A stretch of 64,000 nt of DNA from JAQBQB01 sp963846925 (GTDB lineage: Bacteria; Gemmatimonadota; Gemmatimonadetes; Gemmatimonadales; Gemmatimonadaceae), in assembly GCA_963846925.1 (NCBI GenBank), contig CAWJXW010000019.1, forward strand, positions 1-64,000, in the 5' to 3' direction. Below are positions 38,201 to 49,313 of this stretch, one piece after another; position 1 is the stretch's first letter, and each line of letters starts with the position of its first letter. The position numbers and the translations under genes are program-made. The notes under the pieces were generated by a model. The model saw nothing but the letters and a program-made list of their open reading frames with translations. It made no database searches and was not told the DNA's origin.

Positions 38201-39321
38201 CAGCCGCGCAGCGCCTGGTCGAAATCGGCCTTGAGATCTTCGACGTGCTCGAGCCCCACGGAGACGCGAAGCAGGTTCTCGGGCGCGCGCGTCCCCTGTC
38301 CCTCGACCGATGCCCGGTGCTCGACCAGACTTTCCGTGCCGCCCAGACTGGTCGCCTGCGTGAACAGGCGCAGGCGCCCGGCGATCGCGAGCGACTGCGC
38401 GCGATCGTTCCCTGCCTGGACGGACAGCATGCCGCCGAACTCGGACATTTGTTTTCGCGCGATTTCATGCGCGGGGTGCGACGCCAATCCGGGATAGTGA
38501 ACCGCCTCGACACACGGGTGGTTCGCAAGGAAGGTCGCGAGCGTGCGCGCGCTCTCGCTCTGCGCCCGGACGCGAATGGGCAGCGTGCGAACGCCGCGCA
38601 GCGTGAGCCAACACTCGAACGGCGACGGCACCGCGCCACCGGTCATCTGGATCGCGGCGATGCGCTGATGGAGGTCGCCGATCTCGCGGAACACGAGGAC
38701 GCCGCCGAGCACGTCGCTGTGCCCGCCGAGGTATTTGGTGGTCGCGTGCATCGCGACGTCGGCGCCCAACTCGAGCGGACGCTGGAGCACCGGCGTGCCC
38801 CACGTGTTGTCCACGGCGCAGAGAGCGTCGCCCTCGTGAGCGATCGCCGCGACCGCGGCGATGTCGACGACGCGGAGCAGGGGATTGGACGGGGTCTCGA
38901 CCCAGACCAGTCGCGTGTTGCGCCGCATTGCCGCGCGCACCCGCTCGAGGTCCGTCATGTCGACGATGGACAGCTCGAGTCCCCACGGTCCCAGCACGTC
39001 GCGCGCGAGCTTGATCGTGCCGAAGTAGGCGTCGTCGGGGATGATGACGTGGGAACCCGGTCCGAGGGCCTGCAAGAGCGTCATCGTCGCCGCCGATCCC
39101 GACGCGAACGCCGCGGCCGCGGCGCCGCCCTCCAACTCGGTGAGGCAGCGCTCGAGCGCGGCCCGATTCGGGTTCGTGTAGCGCGAATAGAGGAACCCGG
39201 CGCGGTAGCTGCCGTCGGGGTCGCGGGCGAAGGTGGTCGAGAGGTGAATCGGCGGCGTCACGGCGGCCGTCGACGGGTCGACGTCATGGCCGGCGTGAAC
39301 GGCGAGGGTTTCGATGCGCAT
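38200..39321 (-). CDS. Cystathionine gamma-synthase/lyase type PLP enzyme
   Basis: A 373-residue Cys/Met metabolism PLP enzyme. It shows TLAVHAGHDVDP, YSRYTNPNRAALE, FASGSAATMTLLQAL, VETPSNPLLRVVD, VDNTWGTPVLQ, the PLP lysine K196 in TTKYLGGHSD and the closing SLGGTESLVEHRAS with RVSVGLEHVEDL. Synthase, gamma-lyase and homocysteine-forming members cannot be told apart from sequence alone; SLGGTESL favours MetB/MetC-type enzymes. Its stop overlaps the queC start, so both are co-translated. Confidence 0.9.
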   Translation of the reverse strand: MRIETLAVHAGHDVDPSTAAVTPPIHLSTTFARDPDGSYRAGFLYSRYTNPNRAALERCLTELEGGAAAAAFASGSAATMTLLQALGPGSHVIIPDDAYFGTIKLARDVLGPWGLELSIVDMTDLERVRAAMRRNTRLVWVETPSNPLLRVVDIAAVAAIAHEGDALCAVDNTWGTPVLQRPLELGADVAMHATTKYLGGHSDVLGGVLVFREIGDLHQRIAAIQMTGGAVPSPFECWLTLRGVRTLPIRVRAQSESARTLATFLANHPCVEAVHYPGLASHPAHEIARKQMSEFGGMLSVQAGNDRAQSLAIAGRLRLFTQATSLGGTESLVEHRASVEGQGTRAPENLLRVSVGLEHVEDLKADFDQALRG

Positions 39322-39525
39322 GGTCGTGGCGGGAAGGGAATCCCGGACGCGCGGGTGCGTCGGGACCCGGTCGGAAAGTCGATCCTGAACGCCGCCTCGG
39401 CAATGGCGCGGGCCGGGGCAGCGGCAGCAGATTTTCGGACGTATGAAAGGCGGAGCCGCGCAACGGCGGTTCCGAGTGGTGGGTTGTCGGTTCGGTGTGA
39501 TGAGCGACCCGGCGCCCGTTGTGGC

Positions 39526-39557
39526 GGTCCACCGGTCTACCGGTCTACCGGTCCACC
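39526..39557. repeat. Degenerate ACCGGTCC/ACCGGTCT array
   Basis: About four units, two with CT in place of CC at the end, 22 bases before the start of the M28 peptidase gene, in the 257-base gap between divergent genes. Unlike the other arrays it lies at a 5' end. Confidence 0.75.
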
Positions 39558-39578
39558 TTCTTTCAACGCGAGACTACA

Positions 39579-41375
39579 GTGAAACAACTCCGAATCTTGG
39601 CGGGGGCGGTGACTCTGCCGGCCGCGCTGGCGGCGCAGAACCCAAAGACCCAGCCGACCACGCACAAGCCGCAGCCGACCGGGGCGGCCATCACGGCCGG
39701 CGACCTCGAGACGCGTCTGTACATCTACGCGGCCGACTCCATGGAAGGCCGCGAGACGGGCACGCGTGGCCACGTGCGGGCGACCGACTACATCGCCGCC
39801 CAGGTGAAAGCGCTCGGCCTCGTGCCGATGGGCGACAACGGCACCTACTTCCAGAACGTGCCGGTGATCCGCCGTTCGCTCGACCCCGCGTCCACGATCA
39901 GCGCGCCCGGCGTCACGCTCCACGCGGGCACGGATTTCATCGGCACGGGGCGTGGCAACGTCCGCTCACTCGCCGAGGCGCCGATCATTTACGGTGGCGT
40001 GCAGGGCGACACGACGGGCGCGCTGACGCCGGAACAGGTGCAGGGCAAGATCATCGCGTACCGCGCGCCGGCAGGGGCGGGTCGCGGACGCGGCGGATTC
40101 GGCGTCGGGGCGTTGGTCGCGGCGGTCGCGGTGGCGGCAACGGCGCCGGTCAGGCCCTCGCGCGCGCGGCGGCGGGCCAGGTCACGATCGCCGATCAGCT
40201 TTCCGAGGCGCAGGTTCGCGCCGCAATGCACCCGCGCGAAGGCGACGTACAGCTCAAAGCCGATGCGAGTGATTCGGCCGCGGCTCCTCAGATCACCATC
40301 ACGCGCGCCGCTGCCGAGCAGCTACTCGGTGCCTCGCTCGACGGAATGGCCAAGGGCACGACCGGCAAGACGGTGAGCTTCAACGTCAAGTTCGTCGATA
40401 CTCCGGCGCCGGCGCGCAACGTCGTCGCCGCGTATCCGGGACACGACGCCAAGCTCAAGAGCGAGTGGGTCGCGATGGGGGCGCACAACGACCACATCGG
40501 AATTCGCCAGGGCGCGCCGATCGACCACGACTCGCTGCACCTGTTCGCGCAGGCCGCCTATCCGATTCGCGAGCACATCGCGCTCTACAACCTCGAGAAT
40601 CACATCTGCGGCGGGCGCCTGCAGACCGAGTGCTCGCCGGCGACGCCGGCGCAGCAGTCGCACCTCGACTCGCTCAACGCCCAGATCGCGCGCGATCCAC
40701 ATCAACCTGGACAGCGTGCGCAAGGTGAACGGCGGCGTGCGGCTCGACTCGATCAGCAACGGCGCCGACGACGACGGGTCGGGCACGGTGACGCTGCTGG
40801 AGATCGCCGAGAAGTTCGCGAAGTCGAAGCCGGAGACGAAACGCTCGATGCTGTTCGTCTGGCACGTCGGCGAGGAGAAGGGGCTCTGGGGCTCGCAGTA
40901 CATCACCGACCACCCGCCCGTGCCGCGCGACTCGATCGTCGCGCAGCTCAACATGGACATGGTGGGGCGCGGCGCGGCGAGCGATCTGTTCGAGGGCGGG
41001 CCGACCTACGTGCAGCTCGTCGGCGGCCGGCGCGTGTCGACCGAGCTGGGCGACATCGTCGAAGCGCAGAACAAGAAGCTCGCGCAGCCGTTCACGTTCG
41101 ACTACCAGTACGACGCCAACGGCCACCCCGAGAACATCTACTGCCGCAGCGACCACTTCAACTATGCTCGTTATGGAATTCCGATCGTCTTCGTAACGAC
41201 GGGTCTCCATGGCGACTATCACCAAGTCACTGACGAGCCGGAGTACATCGACTATCCGCACATGGCGAAGATCGGGAACTTCATGTACGACCTGGGCGTC
41301 TACGTGGCCGATCTCGACCACCGGCCGAAGGTCGATCATCCGGCCGGCGATCCGAAGGCGCGCTGCCGGCAGTAA
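39579..41375 (+). CDS. Secreted M28 zinc peptidase, two compensating frameshifts
   Basis: The signal peptide (LRILAGAVTLPAALAAQ) and first domain (YIYAADSMEGRETGTRGH) lie in one frame, the middle (QLLGASLDGMAKGTTGKTV, VAMGAHNDHIGI) in a second, and the end (NGADDDGSGTVTLLEIAEKF) in the first again. Breaks fall near 40100-40150 and in a GCGCGCG run near 40690. All M28 metal and catalytic positions are present: GAHNDH, GADDDGSG, GEEKGLWGS, NMDMVGR and GLHGDYHQVTDEPE. It should be an aminopeptidase or carboxypeptidase acting outside the cytoplasm. An inserted PA-like region (RSLAEAPIIYGGVQGD) precedes the catalytic half. GTG start at 39579. Confidence 0.87.
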
Positions 41376-41394
41376 CGAGAGCGCACGACGGCTT

Positions 41395-41428
41395 GACGGC
41401 TCGACAGCTGGTCGGCTGTCGAGCCGTC
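41395..41428. terminator. Bidirectional hairpin between convergent genes
   Basis: GACGGCTCGACAGC and GCTGTCGAGCCGTC form a perfect 14-bp stem with loop TGGTCG, between the stops of the M28 peptidase and the chemotaxis receptor. Further copies of GCCGTC and GTCGAGC follow up to 41452. Confidence 0.8.
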
Positions 41429-41453
41429 GTGCTGTCCGGCCGTCGAGCGTCGC

Positions 41454-43165
41454 TCAGGTCCTGATCGTCCCGACCAGTTGGCGAAGTTGGGTCGATCCGG
41501 CGAGCAGGACGTTCGACGCCGACGTCATCTGCTCGCACGCGGCGCTCTGCTCCTGCGTCGACGCGTTGACCTGCTGCGCGGCCGCAGCGTGGCTCTCGGC
41601 GGTCTTGGCGATCGACTCGAGGCTCACCGCGGCGTGATTGACGGCTGAGGCATTCGCCTCGGCCGCTCCGGTGACGCCGACCGCGGCGACGCGCGTGCGC
41701 TCGGCGGCGTCGCTGATCGTGTGGAGCGCGGCGTCGATGTCGCGCGACACGCGCTCGATCTCGATGACGCGGCCGGCGCTCGATTCCATCGCTCGTGCGC
41801 TGCTCGTCACGCGAGCGGTCACGACCGTGGTCATTTGCACGATGTCGTCCGCCGCCCGCTGCGACTGCTCGGCGAGCTTCCGGACTTCGTCAGCGACGAC
41901 GGCGAAACCGCGTCCCGCGTCGCCGGCGCGCGCGGCTTCGATGGCCGCGTTGAGGGCGAGCAAGTTGGTCTGGTCGGCGATCTGACTCACCGACTGCACG
42001 AACTGGTTGATGTCGCTGACCGTCGCGTTGAGGTGGCCGATCTCGGCGGCCGCGCGCTCGACGCTCGACTTCACGTCGACGAGAATGCCGAGCGCCCGAT
42101 CGATCTCGACGCGCTTCGCCTGGGCGGCGCCTTCGATGCTGTGCGCCAGGTGGGTGACTTCGTCCGAGCGCTTCTTGACGCCGGTCGCCGCCTCGCGGAT
42201 CGCCTGAAGCGTATCGTCCACGGAGCGAAGCTGTTGCACCTGCGCCTCGGCGCCGTGCGACACCTCGGTCATCGCGCTCGCCATCTGGCTCGCCGAGAGC
42301 GAGATCTGCTCCGACACCGACGCGAGATCGTGCGCCGAGCTGGAGACCTCGTCCGCCGTGCGCGCCGCCACGTTGACGAGCTGCGACAACGATTCGCCGG
42401 TCTGGTTCATCGCCGAGGCGAGGATGCTGAACTCGCCGGGCATCGATCGCTGTGTCCGGCTGGCGAGGTCGCCGTCGCTCAACCGCTTGGCGTGTTGCAC
42501 GAGGACTTCGAGCGGCTCGCTGATGTGACGCACGGTGAACATCACGATGATGATGCCGAAGACGAGGGCGAGCCCGATGATGGAGAGCAGCAGATCCGCC
42601 CGCCGCGAGGTTTCCGCCGCGAGATCGGACCGCGCCGCAGCGACCTTCTCGGCCTTGATGCGGCCGAGCAGCGCGATGTCCGCCAGCAGCTCGTCGATCG
42701 AGCGCCGCGCGTCGCTCGCCGCGACCCGCGCGTCGTCGGCGCGGCCGAGGTCCGACCAAACGGTGCGCGAGCGCGTAGTGGATCTCCATCTCCGACAGCT
42801 TGCCGTCGATCGTCGCGAGCGGCCGCGACTTCCGACGCCGACTGGTTCGGCCGGCTGTTCATCTGCCGCTGCACTTCGTGCGCGGCCCAGCCGAACGCGC
42901 GGAACGCCGACTGCGCCGACGAATCACGGGTGTCGAGGTAGCGCGACGCCGCTTCGATTGTCTTCGCCACGTCGGCCGAGACCTGGCTGGTGAGCGACGC
43001 ATCCGCTTCGACCTCGGAGAGCGACGCGACGATCTCGACCGACATCCCGGTGAGAGCGCTCCGCGCCTCGAATCCGGCGAGCAGCAGGATGCCGACGAGG
43101 ACGCCGAATCCGATCCAGAGGCGGCCGCGAATCGAGTTGAATTGCGCGAGGTCGAGCAGCTTCAC
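41454..43165 (-). CDS. Methyl-accepting chemotaxis protein, two +1 frameshifts
   Basis: The N-terminus has a transmembrane helix (LWIGFGVLVGILLLAGFEARSAL) and a helical periplasmic sensor. The second helix (LLLSIIGLALVFGIIIVMF), a HAMP domain (VRHISEPLEVLVQHAKRLSDGD) and the signalling domain follow, with the hairpin tip IADQTNLLALNAAIEAARAGDAGRGFAVVADEVRKLAEQ-type sequence near 41,880-41,990 intact. Frame changes near 42825 and 42775 both amount to one extra base each. It overlaps the stop of the upstream binding-protein gene by 4 bases (ATGA). The C-terminus lacks an obvious CheR-binding pentapeptide. No che genes are in the window. Confidence 0.9.
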
Positions 43166-44253
43166 TTGGCCGCCTCCACTTGCATGGCGCCATCGTGCAC
43201 GCGCGTCATGACGATGCCCTTGCCAATGGGATCGCCGTCGGCGCTGAAACGGATCGCTCCGGTCACGCCGTGGAACGCGATGTTCTCGGACAAGTTCGCG
43301 AGGTACTCGCGGATCTTGGCGCGGTCCGGTCCGACCTGCTCGACCGCGTGGGCGAGCAGCTTCGTGGCGTCGTAGGCGAGCGCCGCGTTGCCGTCAGGAA
43401 TCGAGTTGAACTTTTTTGAATAAGCGGTGACGAACGCCCGCACTTCGGGGCGGGAGTCTTGCGCGCTGAACGGCGCGCCGACGAACACTCCCTCGGCGAG
43501 CGGGCTGGGGGCGACCGTCTGCCAGCCGTCTCCGCCCACCAAGTCGGCGTCGAGGTTCTGCCGGCGCGCTTCCTTGAGGAAGGCCAGCCCCGACGCGTCG
43601 GTGCCGGCGACGAACACGACGTCGGGCTTCTGCTTCTTGAACCAGGTGACGTAGGGTTCGAAGGGCTGCGCGGAGTCCTCGCCGATCGGGTCGATGCTGA
43701 CGATCGTTCCGCCGAAGCTTCGCTTGAAGTTCTCGGCGAGGCCGCGGCCGTAGGGATTGTTCTCGTACAGCACCGCCGCGCGTTTGCGTCCGCGCGCGTT
43801 GACGAAACGCGCGATCGTCTGGCCGTTGGCGGAATCGCTCGGGATCACGCGGAACGCCCAGGGCGAGATCCCGGTCAGCGCGGGCGACGTCGCGGTCGTG
43901 GCGACCGCGGCGAGGTGTTGGTCGTAGACGTGCGCCGCGGACAGCATCGCGCCGGAGTTCACGTGCCCGACGACCGCGACGATGCGCGGGCTGTTGACGA
44001 ACGACTGCGCGACCGCGCTGGCGCGCGCGCCTTTGCCCGAGTCGTCGGCGAACTGGATCGACAGACGGCGGTTGCTCGACCACGCGGGACTCGCGTTGAT
44101 CTCGTCCACGGCGAGCTGAATGCCTTGCTTGTTGGCCAGGCCGTACGCCTGGCTGAATGGCCCGGCCGCGCCGAACGTGACCGTGCGCGCCGAATCGTGC
44201 GAGCACGCGGCCAGGACGACGGTGACGGCGAGGGCGAAGCGTTTCTGGGCCAT
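43162..44253 (-). CDS. Periplasmic-binding lipoprotein, branched-chain amino acid receptor family
   Basis: A 363-residue type I periplasmic binding protein. The signal and lipobox VVLAAC are followed by the family start VTFGAAGPFSQAYGLANKQGIQLAVDEINA, VAVVGHVNSGAMLSAAHVY, ISPWAFRVIPSDSANGQ and VVFVAGTDASGLAFL. In transport systems it would deliver amino acids to LivHMGF, but no permease or ATPase gene is nearby. Instead its last 4 bases overlap the start of a chemoreceptor gene. A role as a ligand sensor for that receptor is inferred. The ATG at 44253 begins the signal peptide. Confidence 0.88.
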   Translation of the reverse strand: MAQKRFALAVTVVLAACSHDSARTVTFGAAGPFSQAYGLANKQGIQLAVDEINASPAWSSNRRLSIQFADDSGKGARASAVAQSFVNSPRIVAVVGHVNSGAMLSAAHVYDQHLAAVATTATSPALTGISPWAFRVIPSDSANGQTIARFVNARGRKRAAVLYENNPYGRGLAENFKRSFGGTIVSIDPIGEDSAQPFEPYVTWFKKQKPDVVFVAGTDASGLAFLKEARRQNLDADLVGGDGWQTVAPSPLAEGVFVGAPFSAQDSRPEVRAFVTAYSKKFNSIPDGNAALAYDATKLLAHAVEQVGPDRAKIREYLANLSENIAFHGVTGAIRFSADGDPIGKGIVMTRVHDGAMQVEAAK

Positions 44254-44491
44254 CGACACGAATTTGAGAGGAGGCGGCCCGGCCACCGCACCGGGCAACA
44301 GCGAGGACGAAACACGCGGTCGGACTGTAACGGCGCTCGAACGCCGGCCGAGTCGCCCTTCCCCCGGCGGCACAAGCGGTTAGCCCGGTGCTTTGGAGGC
44401 GTTCGATTCGGCCGATACTAACCGAGGAGCCGCGCAGTTCGCGGCCTCTCGTTCCTTATTATCGGCTCAAGCATCGAGATCGCCGCGTGAC

Positions 44492-47400
44492 ATGACGCCG
44501 ACGGTCGACATTCTCATTCAGCAAGCCCAACTCGCCGACCGGGAAGGGCGGCGCGACGATGCGCGGGCGCTGTACGAGCGAGCGTTGTTCTCGCTCAAAC
44601 GGCGCGCCGACGCAACGACCGCGTCGTCCCTGCTGCGGTGGATCGGCCGTCTGCATCGACAAGCTGGCGACGTCGATGCGGCGCTCGACGCGTTCGACAC
44701 GGCGCTCACGATCGCCGAGCTCGCCGCCGACGACGCGGAGATCGGGAAGGCGTTTCACGAGCAGGCCGACATCCATCGGCGACTCGGCCGTCTCGATCGC
44801 GCCGAGACGCTCTACCTCGAGGCGCGCGGCCGGGCACTCGACACCGCGGAGACGCGCCTGGCCGCGATGTCGGCCGCCAGCCTGAGCGTCATCGCGATGG
44901 TCCGCGGCGACCACGACAAAGCGCTCCGTCACCACCGCGCGAGTCTCGCCGAGTACCGAGCGCTCGGCGTCCCGAAGGAGGTCCTCGACTCGTTGCGCGG
45001 CATGGGTCAATTGTGTGTGGAGCTCGAGCGCTGGGAAGATTCGGCTCGGGCGTTCGACGAAGCGGAGCAGATCGCCGAGGCCCTGGGAGACCTCCCCGAG
45101 CGTGTTCGGATTCAGTCGCATCGCGCGGGGCTGGAGATCGCCCGCGGGGAATTCGTCTCAGCGGCGGCGATGTGCGAGACGGCGCGATCTCTCGCCAGAC
45201 AATCGCCCGAGTCCGATGCGCTGGGTGAGATCGAGAAGCACCTTGGGACGATCGCGCGGGAGACGGGCGAGCTCGGCGCCGCCGAAGAGCATTTCGAACG
45301 CGCGCAACAGATCGCGGTCGAGCGACGGGACCTGCTGCTGTCGGCCGAAACGGCGCGCGAGCATGCCGAGGCGTGTCGGCGCCAGGGACGCCTCCGCGAC
45401 GCGCTCATTCATCTCAATCGCGGCCATCGCATCCTCACGCAGCTCGCGGTCACGCGAGACGTTGTGGATCTGGATCGGCGTTCCGCACGCCTCGAGAGGC
45501 AGTTCCTGGAGGTCGCGCGGCATTGGGCGGGTTCGATCGAGTCGAAGGACCGACACACGCAGGGACACTGCGAGCGCGTGGCCGACCTTGCGTGCGCGCT
45601 GGCGATTCGCGACGGCTGTGAGTCGCGCGAGCTGTTCTGGTTCCGCATGGGCGCTACGGTCCACGACATCGGCAAGCTGATCATCCCGTCCGACGTCCTG
45701 AACAAGCCCGGCAAGCTCGCTCCCGACGAATGGGAGCTGATCAAGCGGCATCCGGTCGCGGGTGTCGAGATGCTCGCCGAGATGGATTTCCCCGGCGAGG
45801 TGGGGCCGATGGTCCGGTCGCACCACGAGCGCTGGGACGGCCAGGGCTACCCCGAGCGGCTGTCGGGCGAGGAAATCCCGCGCGCCGCGCGCATGCTGTG
45901 CATCGCCGACGTTTACGATGCGCTCATGTCCAAGCGGAGCTACAAAGGCGCGCTCTCTCACGACGCCGCGCTCGAGATCATGCGCAGCGATGCCGGAGCG
46001 TTCGATCCGATGCTGTTCGCGCTGTTCGAGGAGCTCATGCGCACGCGCGCGCCGTCGATGCGCCAGCGCGTGGCCGCGCACGCCCGTCCCGCGCCTGAGC
46101 ATCGCGTCACGCCGGCGCGCGAGCTGCGCGTCAGCGGACCGTCGGACGACCTCACCGGTCTGCTCACGCGGCGGCCATTCGTCGAGATCGCGAACAAGAT
46201 TCTCGGCGAGCGCGGGCCGTTCGCGACGATGTCGCTCATCGTCGTCGACGTCGACGAGTTCAAGCAAGTCAACGACCAGCATGGACATCTGCAGGGTGAC
46301 GCCGTGCTGCGCGTCATCGCCGGCACGCTGCGCGAGCTCGCGGCGTCGTCGGGGATCATCGGCCGATACGCCGGCGACGAGTTCGTCATCCTGCTACCGC
46401 ATGCCGCGATCGACGAGGCGGGCGAGTTGGCGGAACGGATTCGCGCGACGGTGCGCCGGACGTCGATTCCGCTCCGCGAACGTTCCGGTTCCATCTCGGC
46501 GACGCTTTCCATCGGTGTCGCGGCCGCGCGGTCCGATCACCGCGACTTCGACGCACTGTTCGCCGTCGCGGACCGCTTGATGTACGACGCGAAGCGCCGC
46601 GGCCGCGACACGGTGGTGTCGGCGACGGAAGGCGATCACACGTCGCAGGGTCCGGCGATCAACCTCAAGCACTTCGTCGGCCGCGACTCGGAAAGCAAAC
46701 GGCTGCTTCGAATCCTCGAGGCGGTCGAAAACGGGCCGCAGCTCGTGTCGATCGTCGGCGAGGCGGGCGTCGGCAAGTCGTCCCTCATTCGACGCCTGGC
46801 CGGCGAAGCCCGCCTCCGCGCCGGCTGCCTCGTGTCCGGCCAGTGCAGCGAGGCCGGCAACAAGCCGCCATACGCGCCGTGGGCCGAGATCCTCACCGCG
46901 CCTCGACTCGCTCGGCATCGTCAGCGCGCGCGAGTGGCACGAGCTGCCGCGTCTCGTTCCGTCGATGTCGAACGCCGCGCTCTCGCCGGAATCGAACCGC
47001 TACGTGCTCCTCAACGAGATCGTCTGGTACCTGCGGCTGGCCGCGGAGACGAATCCCGTCGTCATCCTGCTCGACGACATGCAGTGGTCGGATGCCGCGA
47101 GCTGGGACGCCCTCGAGCACGTCATGTCGCAGCTCGAGATGGAGCACGTGCTCCTCTGCACGACGATGCGCACGGAGGACATGCGCGGCGAAGCGCTCGA
47201 GCGCCGCAACCGGCTGCTGCGCGACGAGCGGTTCAACGAGATCCCGCTGTCGCGCCTCAACGACGCCGACGTTCGCCAGTGGCTCGCCGGTGTCTTCGGC
47301 GGAGAGGCGAGCCGCGAGCTGTCGGCGTACATACAGCGCTACTCCGAGGGGAACCCGCTTCTCGCGACGCAGGTCGTGCGCATCCTGCTCGACGCCGGGG

Positions 47401-49197
47401 TCGTGCGCTTCGAGCACGGGCGCTGGGGACTTGTGGTCCGAGCCGTCGCGCGACCTCACGACGGCGCTGAGCGGTCTGATGGGTCGCCGGCTCGACCGCC
47501 TCAGCGGCGAGGCCCGCTCGATCCTCAACACCGCCGCCGTGATCGGCCGCGTCTTCGACATCGACCTCGCCGTGGCGGCCGGCGCCGGCACCGAGGACGA
47601 AGTGCTCGACGCGCTCGACCAGGGGATCGAGCACGCCGTGCTCGAGGCGACCGACTCGAGCGGCTGCGAATTTTCATTCACCCATGGGCTGCTGGTCGAC
47701 GCCGTTCGCCGATCGATCAACCCGCGGCGCCTGGCGCGCATCCATGAGCGGGTCGCGGCCGCGATGGAGGAGCGCAGCCCGGACAATGCGTCCGCCATCG
47801 CCGTTCACTACGAGCGCGCCGGCCTGCCGCTCAAGGCGTATCCGCATGCGGTCATGGCCGGGCACCAGGCTCTCGCCATGTACGCGCAAGCCGAAGCGCG
47901 ACGCTTCTTCGAGATCGCCGAGCGCGCCGCGCCAACGCCCGGCGAACGCGCGACCGCGCTCCTCGGGTTGGCCGAGGTGTCGGAGCTCGAGGGCCGCCAC
48001 GCGTTGACCGAGGAGCTCTGCGACCGCGCGCTCGCCACGATCGCCGACGGCTCCGACGAGCACACGGTGCTCGCGCTGCGACGCATGCGCGAGCGAACTC
48101 GCTCGCTGCAGGGACAGCCGGCGCGAGAAACGATCACCGTCTGCACCGGACTGCTCGAGAAGGCCCGCTCGCTCGGCGACCGGGCCGAGGAATCCGCGCT
48201 GCTCACGATGATCTCGCACTGCCACGATCGTTTGGGCGACGGCGCGGCCGCGGAGCGCGTGGCCCGGGAAGCCGTGGCCGCGGCGCAGGCGGCGGACGAC
48301 TCGCGTCTCCTCGCCGAATCGCTCACACGCCTCGGCAGCGCGATCAAGGACACCAACGCCGCCGAGGCTCAGGATTTTTACGGCCGCGCGCTGACGCTCT
48401 TCCACGCCGCGGGCGACCGCAGCGGCGAGGCTCGCTGCCAGATCAACATCGGGAAGATCCACCAGCGCGCCGGCGACATGGCCGCCGCGGAAGCGGCCTA
48501 CGACCACGGCTTGGAAACGGCGCAGTCGGCGCAGGCAGTCGATCTCGCCGGGCTCGCGTCGCTCAATCTGGGACTGCTCCATCTCCGCCGCGGCCAGCTC
48601 GCGCTGGCGGGCGAGCACTACGACGACGCGCTCGAGCGTTTCACCGAATCGTCGAACGAAACCGACCGGCTGTCGACGCTGTTCAACATGGCCCACCTGG
48701 CCCGCGAAGCCGAAGACTGGACCACCGCGTCGGCGCTGTACGAGCAGGTGATGGCGATCGCGGCGCGCATCGGGCAGCCCGACGTCGAGCTGGGCGCGCG
48801 CGCGGGACAGGCGCTCGCGGCGCTCGCCGTGGGCGCGCGGTCGGTGGCGGAGGACGCGATGCGCTGGATTCGCGCCAACGTCGAGACGCGTCCGGAGTGG
48901 TGGTTCCAGGGCCGAGATCTCGTCGACGCGCTCCGGATCCGTCTCGCGGCCGAGCGAGGCGACGACTCGCACGCGTTGCGGCTGCTCTCCGACGCGGTCA
49001 CCTTGGCCGGCCGGCACGATGTCTATCTGGCCGCATATCTCGTCGCCGAGTGCGCGCCGTCACTGCGCGGCGCCGTCGCGCCGTTGATTGCGCTGATCGA
49101 CCAGCTGCTCCCCGAGGTCGACGCGTTCGGGCTCACGGGCGCCCGGCAGCGCCTCGCTAACGCGCGAATGAGCCTGTTGGCGAGTGCCGCGGCCTAG
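44492..49197 (+). CDS. Giant TPR / HD-GYP / GGDEF / STAND ATPase / TPR signalling protein, two +1 frameshifts
   Basis: Removing two single surplus bases (near 46900 and 47430) gives one protein of about 1567 residues. Residues 1-350 are TPR-like helix pairs. An HD-GYP c-di-GMP phosphodiesterase domain follows, with H391-D392 (VHDIGK) and GYP at 452-454 (HHERWDGQGYP). Then a diguanylate cyclase domain begins at DDLTGLLTRRPF, with the active-site motif as AGDEF at 627-631. Next comes an AAA/STAND-type NTPase: VGRDSESKRLL, Walker A GEAGVGKS at 756-763 and Walker B VVILLDDMQWSD. The last 500 residues are TPR units. All motifs look catalytic. It would be a soluble protein combining c-di-GMP turnover with an ATP-driven switch. 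Ligand and partners are unknown. The promoter region is shared with the divergent binding-protein gene. Confidence 0.85.
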
Positions 49198-49313
49198 CCG
49201 ATCGGGCCTTCGCGATTACGGATTCCGCGCTGTCGGGCCGATACTCGGTGAGATAGCGCTAGTAAACGCCCCAGGAGACTTCTTCGCGTGAAGCGTCAAG
49301 GACTTTTCTTCGG

